From positions 488,001 through 552,000 of the forward strand of contig CALSFV010000272.1 in NCBI GenBank assembly GCA_943737045.1: 64,000 nucleotides of DNA, given 5' to 3'. The notes below the pieces were generated by a model. It worked only from the letters and a program-made list of their open reading frames with translations. It did no database searches and was not told the origin of the DNA. This DNA is from Parapristionchus giblindavisi (Eukaryota; Nematoda; Chromadorea; Rhabditida; Diplogasteridae). A program made the position numbers and the translations under genes. This document shows positions 25,938 to 36,000 of the stretch, one piece after another (position 1 is the first letter of the stretch; each line of letters begins with the position of its first letter).

Positions 25938-27903
25938 TACGCTCAGTCACATCATGACCGCTTTCGAAACACTCTGTAATCCCGTATACAACCTAGCAAC
26001 AAGGTATGCCCCACCTATGACACACTCAACTCTCGTTGCAAACAGGAATGGTAAAAGAATATCATAGCATGCGCATAATATATCTATCTTTGTATGGGCT
26101 TGTCGAGTAAAAGAGGAGCAGAGATCAAATTTGTAACACAACACAACAATACGCCCCATCTCTGGTTCGTTCGAGCACAGCAAGGAATGCATCACTCATA
26201 GGTGGGCACGCTGGGGGAAAGGCTGTGCGCAACCCGGGAAATTGTAAGGCAAGGGTATGCGCATGACCAACTCTTTGCAGATTTGACTGGAAATTTTCCA
26301 ATTTTGGGCGAGCAAAAGCTATGCGCAAGATTCCGAAAGGGAAGGCAAGGCTGTGTGCAAAAATAATTCGTTTTCACGCGCCCACCATAGGTATCACTGC
26401 TCAATCAGATGATCACCGTATATAGATCATATCATAATCATACATTTTCGGTACCCTCGCCGTTTATTTTTATATAGTGGGTCAATTCTCGAAATAGGGT
26501 GGGTTGATTCACAAAATTCGTTATTTTCGCTTAAAAATCGTTATTTTTAGCTTCCTTTTTTATCGACTGGCCTAAAATGGGCCTTATATAGTGGGTCACG
26601 CCTAGCACTGCGAGGGTATGGCAATGTATGATCATAATCACGGCTTTATCATATTCTTCCCTCCTATTACCCCCCCTCCTTTTTTTGCCCAGCATGCTTT
26701 TTGTATGATAAATAAAATATAAAATGTATAATAATCATGCAGTCTAATTGTAAGCTTTGCGCTAATCTATTCATATCATTCTTATCACTCGTTTATGGTC
26801 CCTCCCTAACCATCTCGATTCTACATTATCATACACATTCGCAATCCACGGCAAAACAACACACGAAATAATAGAGCGAGCAATCACCAAACTACAGTAA
26901 CCGCACCCTATACAGCAATCTGCTGCTGATCAATCAATAATGACTACCGTACCTGGACAACGTGAGCGTCCTCCATGTCCACTCGCCATCCCTGCATCGA
27001 GGCCATCGCATATCGGACACCCTGAATGAGTCAATCGATAATTGTACTCGTTACTACTGTATATATTGGGTACTGTATAAACCACTGTACTTGTTCTCAG
27101 TCATACTGTACTTTCTGTGAATTAAACGTTCCGTTTTTCATCTTCGATTCCTATTTTTCAATAAAAAGAGCGCATTTTACGTCGTCATTGTCGTGTTAGC
27201 GCAAAGCACCCTCATAAAGATTCGGCGCGCGCGCAATCTATGCATGTTTTCGCCATCTTTAGGAATAAGGAGACGGAGATGTAGGAGAAAAGGGAAGAAT
27301 ATCGAGAAGAAAGCATAGAGATACGTCTAAAGAATGAGCGCTGAGCGAGCCGAGACTACAAAGAGGGTATGGAAGAAACGAAGATGAGGTAGACGGCTGA
27401 ACCACTGATTCAATCTTATTATTATCGCTACCGTTTTGAATTGTCATATTACCATTTTGACGTCAATAAATTATTATTATTATTGTTGTTGTTATTACTA
27501 TTCCTATAGCAGAACAAAGCCAAGGCTGCACTGCAAGTTGATTCCTCCATTCTCTGCCCCCTCTCATCTTCCAGAGCTCATCTTTCACTAATATAGACGT
27601 TTCTACGATATTTCATCATCATCATACATTTCAACGCGCGAGAGATGGAGAGATTGGGAACAGAGATGAACTAGCGGAAGAGAAGAGATTGAAGATGGAA
27701 GAAGAGGAGGAAAAGTCAATAGTAAAGCACAACTAGGACAACTTCTAACTCTTCCACTCCTCTTCTTCTTCATCTGTTCTTTCCCTCTTTCCTATTTCTC
27801 AATCACAGACCGACGTCATAGTACAAAACACACACACACACTGCGCAACAATACTAATAAAATGATGAAAGTAGACGGAGAGAGAGAGAGAGGAGAGAGA
27901 GAG

Positions 27904-27936
<33 letters not shown>

Positions 27937-29813
27937 AAGACAATAACAAGCACACATTATTAATCAATGCAGTATAAACATTGGGTATTTGAATATTATA
28001 CGCAAAACACACACCACTTCAGTGACTCACAACTCGCATTTTTACTAATTTCTATGAGCCAAAATCGATCGTATAAGCACCAAAACGCACCATCATTTAA
28101 TAAAATAATAATAATAATAATAACAATAAAACCAATCGATACCTGTCCTTCTCCCTTCAGGTTATCCTTGGCGGTCTTGGGTTTGTCGAGAAACGCGCCC
28201 ATCGTGGACACTAGACCGGCAGAGGTGATGCGCCAAGTGCGAAGCTGGAGTGGAGGGACGGATTGAGAGAGATGAGAGAGAGAGTAGAGTAGAGAAAGGC
28301 AGAGAGACAGAGAAGGAAAGACGCTATGTGTTTAGATTTTGGAATAGTATACAAGAAAGGAGGAGAAGAGGAAAGCGAGAGAGACTAGAACCACTAAGAG
28401 AGACAGAGAAGTCAGCATAGCAAGACAGAGAAAGCGAGAGTGAAAGAACTAAATATATAGAACCATAGAAATAGAACGTAGCTCCGAACAAAAATACCCT
28501 TTCCATAAATAGCAAATCGATCGATCGATCGACCCCACACAAGGGTCTCCTCGTTGATCTCAACCAATCAATAAAGGCTCACTTTGCTCTTGACACATTC
28601 ACTCTCGCACAACCTTTATATACAATGATAGGCACAAATAGTCAACCAATCAATCAATCAATCAATGTACAGGGTGTGCCAAAATTACCCGGACTGAATT
28701 AGTCATTCTTTTGTAACGCTATCAATCGATAAGCGCGACACAGTGATATGACTGACAATTGACAATAAAAGTCAAATCAAATCATTTATTTTCCTGTATG
28801 ATTTGATTTTATTTGACTTGTTATTGTCAATTTTCAGTCACAAAAAGTAACAATAACAAGTAACTGACAATTGTGGCCTGTTCAAGGATTCAAGTCAGGT
28901 AATTTTGGCACACCCTGGATCTAAGGGCGGTGAGAAAGGTTATGATTCAGAGCTCCGCCTTCTATGACAACAATGATAGTTGTCATTGATAAGCAAGGAT
29001 GGCGAGAGTGGGGGTCGGACGTACACGGATGACTATCCACACCGACTGCGTTCGCCAAAGTTGAAATACTCACACTCAAAATTCACTTAAATGCACTGTA
29101 ACATTTGCCTTACGTGCCTACGCCGTAACCCCTCCGCGTCGGAGAGGCGACGGAGGGGGTTACGGCGTAGGCACGTAACGCAAATGTAACAGTGCAAAAA
29201 CTAAAAGTAGACCACCGCCAACAGGATGTCTGTTAAAGAATCACTTATACGGTGCTACATTTGCCTTACGCGCCTTTGCCGTAACGACGGAGACGTCCAC
29301 CTAAAGTCTGCAGAATGTAAATATCGAACATGATGCCAATATTCCGTTCGAAATTCACATTCTGCCGAGTCTAGGAAGTTTCCGTCGCCACGGCGGAGGC
29401 ACGTAAGGCAAATGTAACACCGCATTGATGGGTAAACAGGAAAAATTACTAATCACAGTAAGTAAATTTTCCGGATGAGTATCAATTGATCGGATGGATA
29501 GCCGTCCGCACGTCGACACCCGAAGCGCGTAAGAGTGTGTATGTTTCACCTCGGGAGGCGCTTGTACGGCGACCTTGATGGGCAGAGGTTCGTCGTCGTC
29601 GTAGAAGGCGGACGATGAGGATCCGCCGAGCGAGAGACCGAGCCGGAGCGGAGGCGCGGACGCGGGAGCGGTTAGTGGCGACGCGAGCGGAGGTGTGGCC
29701 GAGTCGTCGAGACGCACGGGCAGATCGGACGGGATATGCTGCACGGGTGTTGGTGAGGAGGTTGGCGATAGAGTAGCAGAGGTACGAGGTCCGCTTACAT
29801 CGAGGTAGAGCAT
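16924..29813 (-). CDS. ppm-1.A: PP2C-type protein phosphatase (PPM1A/PPM1B-like)
   Basis: Thirteen exons: 29550-29813, 28143-28244, 26953-27021, 23701-23838, 23060-23194, 22849-22915, 20178-20283, 19842-19911, 19589-19660, 19168-19296, 17793-17934, 17497-17588, 16924-17067. All phases agree. It is a Mg/Mn-dependent Ser/Thr phosphatase that turns off kinase pathways. The canonical start is MGAFLDKPK at 28202 (407 residues, Gly2 a likely myristoylation site). An upstream exon in the same frame extends the protein to 509 residues. Signatures in order: [14 protein letters not shown] (metal/phosphate Arg, Glu and Asp), [65 protein letters not shown] (metal Asp) and [17 protein letters not shown] (metal Asp). 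The C-terminal helical and Ala-rich tail ([20 protein letters not shown]) is typical of the A/B branch. The symbol assumes orthology to the worm PPM1A gene. Confidence 0.93.
17108..17240. mobile_element. TATATAGTGGGTCGA family, partial copy
   Basis: Contains ATCGACCCCCTATATAAGGC and ATCGACCCACTGTATAAAA, matching the interior of the elements at 8772-8936 and 26438-26630. The terminal repeats are not intact. It lies in the last-but-one region of the PP2C introns. Confidence 0.65.
18114..18745. repeat. Three tandem copies of a roughly 205-220-bp block
   Basis: Each copy starts near ATCAATCGATTATTCCATAC and includes GCAATGAGCAAGCAAGCGAA, ACTGACATTGTTGGCTCATT and CTACCAATCGCTATTGATAG. Copies begin near 18121, 18326 and 18547 and are highly similar. 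The third loses its last part close to the hairpin element at 18753. Confidence 0.9.
18753..18945. mobile_element. Hairpin MITE, CATAGGTGGGC family, copy 1
   Basis: About 193 bp with ends CATAGGTGGGCATGCTGG and ATGCGCCCACCTATG. The interior carries repeated AAGGCTATGCGCA / GCTGTGCGCAA blocks. Close copies lie at 26197-26390 and, in the opposite orientation, at 52435-52629. Confidence 0.88.
20475..20545. mobile_element. Short hairpin, CGCTCTGGCAA / TTGCCAGAGCG family
   Basis: Inverted arms around ATGCTCTCTCGCTTTCGTTG. Diverged relatives lie at about 1085-1130, 4778-4835 and 52676-52735. They share GAAAGCGAGAGA, the CTCTGGC / GCCAGAG ends and a TTTCAA flank. Under 80 bp; probably a tiny non-autonomous element. 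Confidence 0.65.
21388..21562. mobile_element. ATAGGTCGAATAGCTA family, copy 3
   Basis: About 175 bp with ends CAGGTCGAAAAGTAGGTTGC and AGCTAGCTATTCGACCCATG. The internal blocks GGCCGCATTTTGAGCC and CCTGACCGCATTTTG match the other copies. It lies in a PP2C intron. Confidence 0.82.
21822..21985. mobile_element. ATAGGTCGAATAGCTA family, copy 4
   Basis: Nearly complete copy, inverted relative to copy 1. It starts CATAGGTCGAATAGCTAGG and ends CATACCTTTCGACCTATGG. Confidence 0.88.
22463..22501 (+). repeat. (GA)n microsatellite
   Basis: About 20 GA dinucleotides, followed by degenerate GATAGAGA units. Intronic in the PP2C gene. Confidence 0.95.
23620..23701 (-). repeat. 15-bp tandem array of splice donors at a PP2C exon
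   Basis: The PP2C exon 23701-23838 ends SerLys with donor AAG|GTATAC. Directly after it (- strand) come about five 15-bp units, GTATACTGTACTAAG with variants. Each holds another AAG/AGG/ATG|GTATAC donor context. The unit is 5 codons and stays open (VYCTK-like), so later donors would add 5-residue blocks. The first donor was modelled because it fits the family. Confidence 0.88.
25871..25936. repeat. (TA)n microsatellite
   Basis: About 33 uninterrupted TA dinucleotides within a PP2C intron. Confidence 0.97.
26197..26390. mobile_element. Hairpin MITE, CATAGGTGGGC family, copy 2
   Basis: Ends CATAGGTGGGCACGCTGG and CACGCGCCCACCATAG, same orientation as copy 1. It keeps the GCTGTGCGCAACCC and ATTTGACTGGAAATTTTCCA interior. 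Confidence 0.88.
26438..26630. mobile_element. TATATAGTGGGTCGA family, copy 2
   Basis: Runs from CATTTTCGGTACCCTCGCCG to GCGAGGGTATGGCAATG, with two TTATATAGTGGGTCA blocks inside. Intronic. Confidence 0.82.
27870..27938 (+). repeat. GA-rich tract
   Basis: GAGAGAGAGGAGAGAGAGAG-type purine tract of about 69 bp in a PP2C intron. Confidence 0.9.
28669..28919. mobile_element. MITE with CAGGGTGTGCCAAAATTA ends
   Basis: About 250 bp with terminal inverted repeats CAGGGTGTGCCAAAATTACC and GGTAATTTTGGCACACCCTG. It encodes nothing. Inserted in the PP2C intron between the N-terminal extension exon and the MGAFLDKP exon. The interior has a second inverted pair around GATTTGA/TCAAATC. Confidence 0.9.
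29091..29196. mobile_element. Hairpin MITE, TTACATTTGCCTTACG family, copy 2
   Basis: Near-perfect palindrome from ATGCACTGTAACATTTGCCT to GCAAATGTAACAGTGCA, with a CTCCGCGTCGGAGAGGCGAC centre. Intronic in the PP2C gene. Confidence 0.92.
29249..29426. mobile_element. Hairpin MITE, TTACATTTGCCTTACG family, copy 3 (long form)
   Basis: Same terminal arms (GGTGCTACATTTGCCTTACG and CGTAAGGCAAATGTAACACC), but with a roughly 110-bp interior that itself has an inverted pair CAGAATGTRAATWTCGAA. It lies 55 bp from copy 2. Confidence 0.85.
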
Positions 29814-30907
29814 TTCATTCTGAATTTTGAGGAACAGAGAGGAGAGGACTAGGAGGGTGAGATGGGGTGGGGATGAAGTGATTAATGTTTTATTGATCAA
29901 TCCATGAAAGATGGATGTTCAAAACAGACAGTATAATGAATGAACTTGCCGAATCCGGGAATTAGTAAATGGATCGGTTGAAACCGGGATTCAGCAAGAT
30001 CATAGACAGACATGAGCGGGGTGGGGACGGCCTACTTTGTCACTGTTGTTATTGTTGTTGAGTGGCATCGCGTTCAAGCAGCGTATCATACTGATAGACA
30101 CTGTAGAGAGTGAGAGGGGAAAGAAGGTAGAGAACAAGAAGAACTCTACTTATAGTGGAGCAGTAGGAAGAAGATGAGGGGGAGGAGTATAAATGAGAGG
30201 ACGGATGGAATGGTAACACGTGTAACACACGTGAAATCGAATGCGAAATGATCAAATGATGGAATGAATTATTCCCTCTCTCACATACACACAGCGAGAT
30301 CGGAATGAAGAGTATTCGTATGCAAGCATTGATCAATGATAAGAAGAAGATGAGCGAGAGAGATATGAGATGACAGTTGCAAATGATCAAATGTTGTATG
30401 TCACACTACAAGAGATGATACAACCAAGAAAAAGACGGGCAAATGGACTTCGGAACAGCGACATAACAATCACGATAACAAGTATTCTAACGCAAACATT
30501 ACTCCGCGTTAATCCGAGCAGAGTTATGTGCAAGAAAGGAGTGTTACCGTATATCGGACATATGTCAGGAAGATCGCGGCGAGACGCGAAATATACAAAT
30601 ATTTGGAGAGCACGCTTCGCAAAAAATTTCAACGAAAGTATGATTGTTTTCGCTATTTTAATATATTTTGATCAGAAAATAAATAAATACAAAGCAAGAA
30701 TGATCGATGGGATTTCGTGAAAAAAATGCTTGCGTATATTTTGATTGCCACGATCGTAGGACAATAACAGATGTCACTAACGTAATAAATAATAATTCAA
30801 TATGCGCTAGTTGTAAAATCGAGTGCAGCAAAGTGCAAGAGGAAGTGCCAAGGCAGACAACATTATAACTCACGTTCAAGGGCGATTATACACGCACCCT
30901 TCACAAC
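29814..30907. other. 5' flank of the PP2C gene
   Basis: Between the PP2C first modelled exon (- strand) and the first tRNA gene. The acceptor-like TTCCTCAAAATTCAG just before the first coding exon suggests cis- or trans-splicing of a 5' leader. The 116-codon + strand frame at 30370-30720 has no recognisable family and is not called. No promoter element was assigned. Confidence 0.5.
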
Positions 30908-30980
30908 GATCTCGTGGTGTAGTGGTTATCACATCTGTCTAACACACAGAAGGCCGGCGGTTCGAGCCCGCCAGAGATCA
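30908..30980 (+). tRNA. tRNA-Val(AAC), copy 1, with an acceptor-stem mismatch
   Basis: 73 bases fold as a standard cloverleaf: acceptor GATCTCG, D arm with AGTGGTTAT, anticodon arm TCTGT-CTAACAC-ACAGA (anticodon AAC, valine), T arm GGCGG-TTCGAGC-CCGCC and discriminator A. The 3' acceptor strand reads AGAGATC, so pair 7:66 is G-A rather than G-C. B-box GGTTCGAGCCC is intact. A T6 run follows. The gene may be functional or starting to decay. Confidence 0.92.
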
Positions 30981-30983
30981 AAC

Positions 30984-30989
30984 TTTTTT
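30984..30989 (+). terminator. Pol III terminator of tRNA-Val copy 1
   Basis: Six T residues starting four bases after the tRNA 3' end, the standard RNA polymerase III stop. Confidence 0.85.
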
Positions 30990-31122
30990 GAAGTTTTGCG
31001 TTAAATTAATTCTTTATAGTTCTCTCGATCACTTTGAAAATTGTTATACTACTCTTCTAGTAAAGATTCCAAAATATCACTTAGACACACGTCGAGATTG
31101 ATGAGGATTACGGTCGCAGGCA

Positions 31123-31295
31123 AATCGTTTTGAATCTAATTAGAGCAATTTTAGAAGAAACTAGGGCTAAATTAGATTCAAAATCTCTCCGATTAGATTC
31201 AAAAAACGTTCTGATTAGATTCAAAAAATTTTCTAATTAGATTCAAAAAATGTTCTGATTAGATTCAAAAAATGCCCCGATTAGATTCAAAGCGA
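31123..31295 (+). repeat. Tandem GATTAGATTCAAAAA repeat
   Basis: About six degenerate copies of a roughly 22-bp unit around CTGATTAGATTCAAAAAA, between the two tRNA-Val genes. Confidence 0.85.
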
Positions 31296-31535
31296 TTTAC
31301 CTGAGGTATACAACTATCGCAGGACATTTTTAGTAGAGAAAAGCTTTCTAACGTGGACATTTTTAGTAGAGAAAAGCTTTCTAACGTAATCTTTTCAAAG
31401 ATAATTTTTATAAGACGATTTATCGGGATACATACGACATAAGTGTTCACAAACGTTGAGATCGAAATAATAACAGCGAACCAAAACTACAAGACCAATC
31501 CATCCCATACAAGCTACTCAACCTTCAGCAACATC

Positions 31536-31608
31536 GATCTCGTGGTGTAGTGGTTATCACATCTGTCTAACACACAGAAGGCCGGCGGTTCGAGCCCGCC
31601 CGAGATCA
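31536..31608 (+). tRNA. tRNA-Val(AAC), copy 2
   Basis: Identical to copy 1 except one base: the acceptor 3' strand is CGAGATC, giving seven perfect acceptor pairs with GATCTCG. Anticodon loop CTAACAC reads AAC. A and B boxes are intact, and T4 follows at 31612-31615. Copies lie 628 bp apart in the same orientation. Confidence 0.96.
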
Positions 31609-33041
31609 AACTTTTGCATGTGTTCAGAGTCATTATTCTTTTCTAATCTATTCAAACAAAGAAGAACAACACAAACCACATTATTGATTTAATTTACAAT
31701 ATTATCTACTTTTACATTGCAATGTGCATGCAAACTTATATTCTATAAGTATTATAATCTTTCATGCTGTTCTATGGTCCATGCTCGAATGTACATAGCC
31801 TTCTTGAGCACCACTAAACAATGATAATCACTTTATTATAAATATTCGGCGCATGCTTCTATATGATGGATAAGTATGAGAGATATAAGAGATAGGTTGG
31901 GTGGATGAGGGGCGGGGGTTACGGTAGATCACCGAGGGGGGCAGATTACGGTAGACGACCATCGTATCGTATCGATCTCTCTGCAGGACTCATTTCGAGT
32001 ATCGGGCAGACTCGTGAGACCACAGATGGAATACAGGGAGATGCGATATCGATTGGCTGGGTTGATGATACATCTAACACAAAAGAACAAACAATGGGGG
32101 GCAAACACACAAACAAATGTAGCTTAATAATAATAATAATAATATTTTGATTATATTTATAGGATAAGTTGAGCGGCTGTAGTATACTACAAAAAAACCT
32201 ACTACTCTAAATATTACATTATAAGAGGAATGAGAGGAACAATGAAGAGAAAAGAATGGTAACAATGAAGAAAACATAGACGCACGAGTAGATAACATGG
32301 TTGCTACTACAAATGGTATACTGTATATAGAGGATTACTGTAGAATTCAAATGGTACTACTGATAAAAGAGGAGAGCATTGTCATTCGTGAAAAGAGAAA
32401 ATCGATTGGATCGATAATGATGGACATGATTATTGATTAGGAGATGGCTGATATTAAGAATATTGGGAGAGGAAAAAACTGATAATATAAGTTATTACAA
32501 GAATTAGAAATACACAAACAAACAAAAAAGGAAAAGAAGGAAAAAAAGGAAACAACGAAAAAGGGTCAGATACGTACATTTTACACATAATCTATCTATG
32601 ATCGGAAAAGATTACGGTCTCCCCGTAGATATGGAGACTGAGGCGGGAATGATTTGAGCAGCACATAGGATAATCGGGTACGGTAGGCATGGTCAATGAA
32701 CAGTAGAAGATTACGGTAGTGGCTGGGTTACGGTATACATTTAAAAAAAGCAGTGAAAGGCACCAATAAAACGGTCGTATACTATATTAGCTGATACAAT
32801 CAAGGGAGTAGGGGGATATACGCGATACTATGAGAGATAAATATTATAAAAGGGATAGATTACAGTATGTATTGATCAATAAACTCTGCGTACTGTAGAT
32901 AATGTCATTACCGTAACAACAAATCGATAAAACAAGAATGGAAATAAGGGGTAGGGGTATTCACAGGGATGTTCAAGGGGTGTGGCAGGATACAATATCG
33001 GACGATATCGATTGACTCGGGCATATCAATCAATAATCGCT
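31609..33041. other. 3' flank of the spectrin gene
   Basis: Between the second tRNA and the spectrin stop codon (33042-33044, - strand), so it includes the spectrin 3' UTR. It holds an AAT tract (32126-32143) and TACGGTA words. No exon is supported; the 81-codon frame at 31905-32150 is not gene-like. Confidence 0.6.
31612..31615 (+). terminator. Pol III terminator of tRNA-Val copy 2
   Basis: T4 four bases after the tRNA end; short but enough for polymerase III in many animals. Confidence 0.6.
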
Positions 33042-36000
33042 CTACTTTGATCCGTGATCCTTGGATGATCGCTTGAAGAAGCTACCCAGTCCCTTCTTCT
33101 CTGAAACAATAAACACCAATTAGATACGGCAATTGGACAAAATCAATAAATCAATAAATCGATAAATTATAAAAATCAATAAATCAATAACACTCACTCG
33201 CACTCTTGATCGAGTCACTATCATCAGCAGAACTGTTTCCGGTCGTGTGCATCTGCGTCGAGCTTCCACCGTATCTGCAAAAATGGTCATTACTACCGTA
33301 ATCTCCTAGCTATTGATCGATAATGAAGACTACAAAAATCAATCAATCGATATTCTTACCGTTCCACCCAGGCCACAAACTCTCCTTCGGCTGGCGGAGC
33401 ATTCTTGCGCGGCAGTGTCGGCGGTGGCATACTGCTGCTGGATTGAATCGACGCGCCAGAACCACTGTAACGATGCGCGATTACGGTAAATTCGACCAAT
33501 CAATCAATCAATACTCCTAGGATACTGTAACTAACTGTACAGGCTAATCGATAACTGAAAAAAAAATTACGCACATGTGCACGTCACAGTCAAATCTGCC
33601 GGAAGCGGTAGACTCACGATACTCGAGCTCGCGAACCTGCAAATTAATCCATAATCAATCAATCAATAAAGTCGGCTATCGATTACCAATCACCAATAAA
33701 TACTCACCTCAGTACGGTACACTACTCCATTGTTGGTGGTCGAGGAAGTCGGCGTAGATCCTACAATGGCAACCAATCAATAAAATGCTATCAATCGATA
33801 TCATAAGAGCAGTGGGTTTAGTACAGTATGCTATCAACGGACATTGCCGACGACGTTTCCCATTTGTGGTGTATTTGGTGTGTGTAAGTACTGTAACATG
33901 TGTGACACACTGCCCTAGGGTACGCAATGAAACGATCGATGGTTAGGTGTTTGGGGACAACATTGAAGTGATGATCAAATGTCAGTATAAAGAGCAATCG
34001 GAAGATGGTAGTGGTGATCAAAGTGACAGTAGTCGTAGTAATCGTCGAATACGGTAGTCTGTGATCTCGTAGTGTGTGTGCCTGGGTTACGGTATCCGAC
34101 ACATCGCACATCTCACCATCTTGACTCAGCACTTGCTCGGCTCCATAGATGCTCTCATACACACTCTTCGTGAGGTTCTTCCTACTCTCCCTTCTCGACA
34201 GCGTACTTCTCATCGCGACTGATGGGTCGTACAGGGTTGGCAGGACGCCAGATGTCGAGGATACGGTAGATGGTGTACGGCGGAGTGATGAGGAGGAGGA
34301 GGGTACTGTAGATGGAGTAGTGCAGTCAGCGGGTACGGTAGTTGATGAAGAGGGAGTAGCGGCAGAAGCTAAGCATAGAGAGAGATTCATTATTTTGTCT
34401 TGTTATTCTCACACCACAGCACACACACTTTCACTATACAGGGTTAAACTATTATCGATCGAATTCCTAAACCAAAACTCAAGATCACCCTGACCCCGAG
34501 ACTTTAGCTTATATAACAACGTTCCCTCTAGTTATGCTCAAACAATCTTTAATTACACCTCCTTCATCAATCAAACCCTAACCCAAATCTACCGTACTCA
34601 ACTCCCCAAACTCACTCAATTCCTCCTCTCTTCTCAACGTAGACGACCGTCTGGAGATGGAGTCAGAGGGAGCTCTGACGGGAGTCGTCTCCAGGGTCGC
34701 ATATGATGGAGGAGGTCGATGAGGAGGGGCTGCGGGCGCAGAATCGGTCAGTCTGCAAATATTGATTGGCTTGAAATCGCTTCTACCGTATACCCCGTAC
34801 GTTGAATCTAAAGAACATTGTGCTGTATACAAATGCTTTGAATATGGTACCGTAATCTCCATCGTGACTACAGTAATTCTCTACCAAAACTACCGTAATC
34901 TCCACAGCCAATACAGTATGCTCTACCAAATATACCGTAATATCAAATATATCGTACTTCCTCTCGTAGCTCGAAGCATGGGGACGATATTCAGATGACG
35001 AGGACGACGAGGCTCCGGCTCCAGATCCATTCGAGGTGATCGAGTTGGCGAATGATCTACAAATCAATAAAATATATTTTTCAATCGATAATCACTATTG
35101 ATCCAATAAGCATACAGAATCGTTTTATCCGTTGAGCAATGGCTTATGCCTGTGCGGAATGTTGCAGATAAGGTAATGTATGCTATTTTAAAAGAAAATC
35201 AATAAATATATTTAAAAAATCGATAATCACTACCGTAGTAAGAGGGCTACCGTACCTGAGCTGATCCTTGGGTGCGAGACCGGCGTGGTAGGTGATGCGC
35301 TCCACCCATCCCTGCATCTCCTCGTCGCTGGCACACGAGAACAGGAACTCGCTACCGTCGCTGGTGCGCAGTCTGAACGAGCCAATCGATAACGACAGGA
35401 TGCTCTACCGTAATACCGAACTGCCGTAATACCGAACTACCGTATTCCGGTCTACCGTACCTGAACGTGTGCTTTCTCTTGATGTACTCCTTGTCCTCTC
35501 TGCAGAGGGCGCCGTAGATGTTCAGGGGCGCTGACGACGCGAGATTGTCCTTGAACGCTTGCTCATCCTAAACAACGAGAAATGAGCGTGATAGAGTCGA
35601 GGGACCAAACCCGTCTGGGCTCCGGAAAAAATCCTCCAATTTTGCAGGGTAATATTATAGTAAGTAGCGCGCAAAAGTAACTTACTATATACTTACTTTT
35701 TTGATGTTTCATAAGAATATAATGAAAAAGTAAGTAAAAAGTAAGTATACAGAAAGTTACTTTTTCACGCTACTTACTATAATATTACCCTGCAAACCCG
35801 GAGTCCAACGAAAAGCAAATATGCAATATTTTACTCATGTTATAGGTATTCTAAAACACGAAATCAACTGCCTTTTCAAGTGCTGCTCACCTTGAAGAAG
35901 CAGAGGAGTTGGCCGCAGAGGATGGCATAATAGTTCTTCCATGATCTAATGGTAGCCTTCATTCCTCCCGCTTGCAGCTGATGCTTACGGTCGACGAATC

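Larger units (their letters stand above)
23839..26952 (-). other. Longest PP2C intron (3.1 kb)
   Basis: Separates the MEDAHVVQ exon from the FDGHAG exon. It contains a fragment of the ATAGGTCGAATAG family (25068-25145), a TA array (25871-25936), a CATAGGTGGGC hairpin (26197-26390) and a TATATAGTGGGTC element (26438-26630). No exon is supported. Confidence 0.82.
30981..31535. other. Spacer between the two tRNA-Val genes
   Basis: 555 bp. Contains a short tandem array (31123-31295) and a duplicated AAAGCTTTCTAACGT segment (31330-31385). No other gene is seen. Confidence 0.7.

Noticed and set aside
30370..30720. 116-codon + strand frame upstream of the tRNA genes
   Set aside because: AT-rich, no recognised domain and no supporting splice or start context. 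A real small gene cannot be ruled out, but nothing positive supports it.
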